64,000 bases of DNA, from positions 682,001-746,000 of the forward strand of contig NZ_JACHZG010000001.1 in NCBI RefSeq assembly GCF_014193425.1. Direction: 5' to 3'. This stretch comes from Microlunatus antarcticus (lineage in GTDB: Bacteria > Actinomycetota > Actinomycetes > Propionibacteriales > Propionibacteriaceae). Both the position numbers and the translations under genes were made by a program. The notes below the pieces were generated by a model that made no database searches, had not been told where the DNA came from, and saw nothing but the letters and a program-made list of their open reading frames with translations. The stretch's first letter is position 1; every line of letters begins with the position of its first letter. Positions 61,701 to 64,000 of the stretch are shown one piece after another.

Positions 61701-64000
61701 GGCATCGCGCCACTCGACGACCTGACCGGCGAGGTCGTAGGTCCAGCGCGCGGTGCCGACGCCGGGCGCGACGTGCTCGACGATGCGGCCGCAGACGTCG
61801 TACGTGGAGCGGGCGACCTCGCCGGTGGGCAGGGTCTGGGTGACTGGGCGGCTGTCGACGTCGTAGCCGATGGTGGTGACCGCGCCGAGCGGGTCGGTCA
61901 CGGTGACGAGCCGGCCGCAGACGTCGTAGGCGTAGCGGGTCGTCGCGCCCAAGGGGGAGACGACCTCGACCGGACGCCCGGCGGGGTCGCGCCGGATGAT
62001 CGTGAGCCCACCGTCGGCGTCGAGCGCCTCGACGGGCCGCCCGCAGCGGTCGTAGGTGTAGATCGCGGCGGAGCCGTCGGCCTGGCCGACCTTCGTCAGC
62101 CGGCCGAGCGGATCGAAGCCGGTGCGCGTCGAGGCCTCGCCGTCGCCGACCTCGACCTCGTTGGACCCGGCGTCGAGGTTGACGCCGACGCGGACGCCGG
62201 TGGCGTCGATCGAGGCGACCGGGTTGCCCGCGCGGTCGTACTCCTGGCGCCAGGTGCCGCCGGTCGGGTCGGTCGTCGCGGTCAGCCGGGAGAGCGCGTC
62301 GTGCGCGAACTCCCAACGCGAGCCGTCGGGCAGCTCGACCGAGGCGAGGTTGCCCAGGTCGTCGAGCTGGCGGGTGACGGCTCGGCCGAGGGGGTCGATC
62401 GTCGCGGCCTCTTCGCCGTGCGGGCCGTACTCGACGCTGGTGCGCGAGCCGAGCGGGTCGGTCGTCGCGGCGAGGCGGCCGCCGGCGGTGTACTCGTAGC
62501 GCCAGACGCCGCCATCGGGGTTGCGACGTTCGGCGAGCAGGCCCGAGGCGGGGTCGTAGGTGTAGGTCGTCGTGTGCCCCGACGGCGTGATCGCCGCCGT
62601 GACGCGACCGAGGTCATCGCGCTCGAGGTGGGCGGTGCTGCCGAGGGCGTTGGTGGTGCCGACGAGGTCGCCGTGCGCGTCGTAGGAGAAGCGGACGACG
62701 ACGTCGGTCGGGTCGACGATCTCGGTGAGCAGACCGTCGGCCCAGGAGAGGCGGGACAGGCCACCCTCGGGGTCGAGGATCGTCGACGGGTTCCGCTCGT
62801 CGCCGACGTAGGTGTACTCGGTGACGGCCCCCTGCTCGGTCACCACGGTGGTGACACGGTCGAGGTCGTCGTAGCCGTAGGTGACGTCGGCGCCCGAGGG
62901 CGTGACGGAGCGGGTCCGGCGGCCGCGGGCGTCGTACTCGTGGACGGTCGTCTGGCCGTCGCGCTCGGTGAGCAGGACGCGGTTGCCCCAGCGGTCGTAC
63001 GAGGTGGACTGACGCTGCTCGTCCGCGTCGACGACGCCGACGAGGCGGCCCTTGTCGTCGTGCAGCCAGGTGTTCGACCGGGTGCCGTCCTCGTCGGAGA
63101 CGACGGTGGTGCGACCGGGGAGGTAGACGTAGCGCGTGGTGCGCCCGAAGGGGGAGCGCTGGCTGGTGACGCGGCCGTCGGCGTCGTAGACGTTGTCGAC
63201 CTCAATGACACCGTCCGCGTCGACGACGGCGGCGATGAGGCCATTCTCGTTCCAGCGGTAGGTGCGGGCGCCGGTGGGCCCGGCGGCCGAGAGGAGGTGG
63301 CCGTCCGCGTCGTACGCGTAGCTGACGGTCCGGCCGTCGGCGGTGTGGGCCGCAGCAATGCGGGCGTCGGTCCAGTCGAGGCTGATCCACTGACCGCGAG
63401 CGTGCTCGAGCCGGTTGACGCGTCCGGTCTCGTCGCCACGCAGCGTGATGAAGGCGCGGGACGACTCGGGCCCGGTGCCGTACGAGAGCAGCGTTCCGCC
63501 GCTGGTGAGGCGCCACCACGAGCCGTCGTTGCCGGTCACAAGCAGGTCGCCCGACTCGTCGCGGTCGAGCCACAGGCTCTCGCCAACGGCGCGGTCCCAG
63601 CCCTCGCCGAGGCGCGGGAAGTGGATCTGCCGACCGTCGGGCAGCGTGAAGCGAGCGAGCCCGCTGGTCTCGTCGAAGGTCAGGCCGGCGTCGCAGATCG
63701 ACGACCAGCCGGGTCCGAAGGCGTGCTCGGCGCGGTCGAACGAGTTGTAGGTGCGCCCCAACGTCAGGGCGCTGGCCGCGCCGGGGAAGGTGACGTCGGC
63801 CTCGACCTCGAGGAAGTTACCCGTGGCCGTGTTGACCGGGTCGTCGGCGTAGCCGCTGGTCGGGGGAGCGCCGTAGGCCTGCGCCGGCTGGATGGTGAGG
63901 TCGTTGCGCGTGATGTTGACGTGGTGGGCCTGGAGCGCGGAGGCGACCGCGCTGTTGGACAGGGTGGACACGGCGCCGTTGCTCCCGGCGGCCTTGAAGG
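58785..64000 (-). CDS. RHS/YD-repeat polymorphic toxin with Hint and toxin-30-like tip (5' end beyond window)
   Basis: At least 1737 residues, with the N-terminus beyond position 64000. Reading inward: a DUF6531-like segment ('DPVNTATGNFLEVEADVTFP'), then about 1000 residues of YD repeats (units such as 'YDADGR' and 'YDAAGR'), the RHS core end ('GNPYAFAGNDPLHSVDPTG'), a glycine-rich helix region, a Hint pretoxin domain ('CFVAGTQVLMGDGSSKAIED' to 'YHVQSNEAWIRVHN') and a 120-residue tip. The tip ('SGVTARMRIHGPDGTAPPGS', 'SPYYDPSAANATHIPW') resembles bacterial toxin family 30 (Ntox30), predicted RNases. The Hint domain would release the toxin. Coupled to its immunity gene. Confidence 0.87.
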   Translation of the reverse strand, partial: FKAAGSNGAVSTLSNSAVASALQAHHVNITRNDLTIQPAQAYGAPPTSGYADDPVNTATGNFLEVEADVTFPGAASALTLGRTYNSFDRAEHAFGPGWSSICDAGLTFDETSGLARFTLPDGRQIHFPRLGEGWDRAVGESLWLDRDESGDLLVTGNDGSWWRLTSGGTLLSYGTGPESSRAFITLRGDETGRVNRLEHARGQWISLDWTDARIAAAHTADGRTVSYAYDADGHLLSAAGPTGARTYRWNENGLIAAVVDADGVIEVDNVYDADGRVTSQRSPFGRTTRYVYLPGRTTVVSDEDGTRSNTWLHDDKGRLVGVVDADEQRQSTSYDRWGNRVLLTERDGQTTVHEYDARGRRTRSVTPSGADVTYGYDDLDRVTTVVTEQGAVTEYTYVGDERNPSTILDPEGGLSRLSWADGLLTEIVDPTDVVVRFSYDAHGDLVGTTNALGSTAHLERDDLGRVTAAITPSGHTTTYTYDPASGLLAERRNPDGGVWRYEYTAGGRLAATTDPLGSRTSVEYGPHGEEAATIDPLGRAVTRQLDDLGNLASVELPDGSRWEFAHDALSRLTATTDPTGGTWRQEYDRAGNPVASIDATGVRVGVNLDAGSNEVEVGDGEASTRTGFDPLGRLTKVGQADGSAAIYTYDRCGRPVEALDADGGLTIIRRDPAGRPVEVVSPLGATTRYAYDVCGRLVTVTDPLGAVTTIGYDVDSRPVTQTLPTGEVARSTYDVCGRIVEHVAPGVGTARWTYDLAGQVVEWRDAQSGTRRFRYDAAGQLVAAIDGNGGETTYVYDANGRTTKIVNPLGGVTLREFDAMNRCIAETDPIGRTTRAGYDASGRQVWQESPDGRRTTWTYDASGRPATMAVDGRTVSALTRDLRRRTVRTVDTTREDGTVVEHALEWNRRGQLVRRTRDGRSVEWAYDADGRRTSMVTPDGTTTAYAYDVAGNLTSIDSSALGRAAFDRDAAGRLISALAGGLIQSWEHRDGFVVGHTITDGEGSTRTTIDRDGDGRISRVSKGDGVNRSVTEYAYDGAGQPVESRTRAGIGSVSGRWAYDAAGRLLTETIEDEVGATRNGRGAGPEVTRHVYDAAGQLLTTLDAQGTRTHYSYDGAGRRVRAESNNGLARDFLWNPTGYLAGIVRHDGDRVRRITIHADALGELASVDGTEFFWDSAAYAGAPVLAGDTPILSAGPVTGIGAGWTAPGWRTARSVGSDPWASGSAGVQLGGLGAAAISSSGGVSIDGLEWMGARVYDPAARGFLSVDPLESVAASGTTGNPYAFAGNDPLHSVDPTGLRPVTDAELQTYRDSNGVGGMLKSAASATGQWFKNNWEYVAGGAMVVAGGVLIATGVGGPAGMMLVSAGADTIIQKATTGEVNWGQVAVSGASGAIGFGAGGLLAKTALSTGAKEVVANVAEGVVSNGAGYMVGPGPHTPAGLLKSSTIGAVTSVGPVRGGAAVGDLESGATRMLNRTEEAVTGCFVAGTQVLMGDGSSKAIEDVRKGDEVVAADPSTGETHAREVVETFVHEDIPTWRVETTDGAVVSTSEHPFFVQGKGWVPVRELMPGDALVDAKGSEVSVVAVSPTGEGATVYNFHVDELHVYHVQSNEAWIRVHNVCPRGYDLRGVDPMSVVPGHAEVRELTPHPGAGSQYGLEFKWQHESGVTARMRIHGPDGTAPPGSNSASGETYRVQIGKQYQDEAGNLHHAQSHNPNSPYYDPSAANATHIPWPSQYPGL

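Noticed and set aside
60900-63440. Evenly spaced repeats that might suggest a tandem DNA repeat or CRISPR array
   Set aside because: They are in-frame YD-repeat codons of the RHS protein, variable in sequence and without identical repeats and unique spacers.

Overview
The window comes from a high-GC Gram-positive bacterium of the Actinomycetota. The evidence is very GC-rich coding DNA with frequent GTG starts, an AccA3-type biotin carboxylase, an Rv3303c-like LpdA, a complete decaprenylphospho-arabinose module (UbiA-type phosphoribosyltransferase, DprE1, DprE2), a GlcNAc uptake locus with DasR-type sites, and sugar ABC cassettes lacking their own ATPase. A member of the Propionibacteriales is plausible, but that is inference from general gene content.

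Layout. 1-22.7 kb is ordinary chromosome: purine nucleoside phosphorylase (cut by the edge), SDRs, LpdA, a HAD hydrolase, a sirtuin, AccA3, a beta-lactamase-fold hydrolase, a RemA-like protein, the UbiA-DprE1-DprE2-rhomboid-like operon, lipoproteins, Dps and a PLP decarboxylase. 22.7-29.0 kb holds a nitrilase, a histidinol-dehydrogenase-family enzyme (HisD1) and a sugar-type ABC importer. 29.0-36.2 kb is a GntR-controlled amino-sugar locus: importer, NagB-like deaminase, GH4 glycosidase and GlcNAc-type kinase. 36.4-45.9 kb has a MEDS/ATPase regulator followed by a second catabolic block: SDR, HpcH-type aldolase, SDR, HisD2, a LacI regulator, a double NTF2-like protein, a bicupin and a second nitrilase. 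A LacI-type palindrome near TGCATACGTATGCA sits in front of both catabolic blocks and ties them into one predicted regulon of unknown substrate.

From about 45.65 kb the base composition drops and an accessory defence island begins inside the 3' end of the second nitrilase gene. It carries, on the minus strand, a retron made of a phosphoribosyltransferase-like/winged-helix effector, a structured ncRNA flanked by a perfect 12-bp a1/a2 inverted repeat, and a reverse transcriptase. Next come a 24-C homopolymer, a broken IS3-type orfA, and a four-gene translationally coupled type I restriction operon: hsdR, hsdS interrupted by one in-frame TAG, hsdM, and a fused Mrr-N-like/GIY-YIG nuclease. Three decayed genes follow. 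The window ends in the 3' part of a giant RHS/YD-repeat polymorphic toxin with a Hint domain and a toxin-30-like tip, coupled to its probable immunity gene.

The most interesting items are the retron with its visible ncRNA, the nuclease-extended type I RM operon with a nonsense-interrupted specificity gene, and the LacI regulon of paired nitrilase/HisD genes. No tRNA, rRNA, CRISPR array or integrase was recognised.
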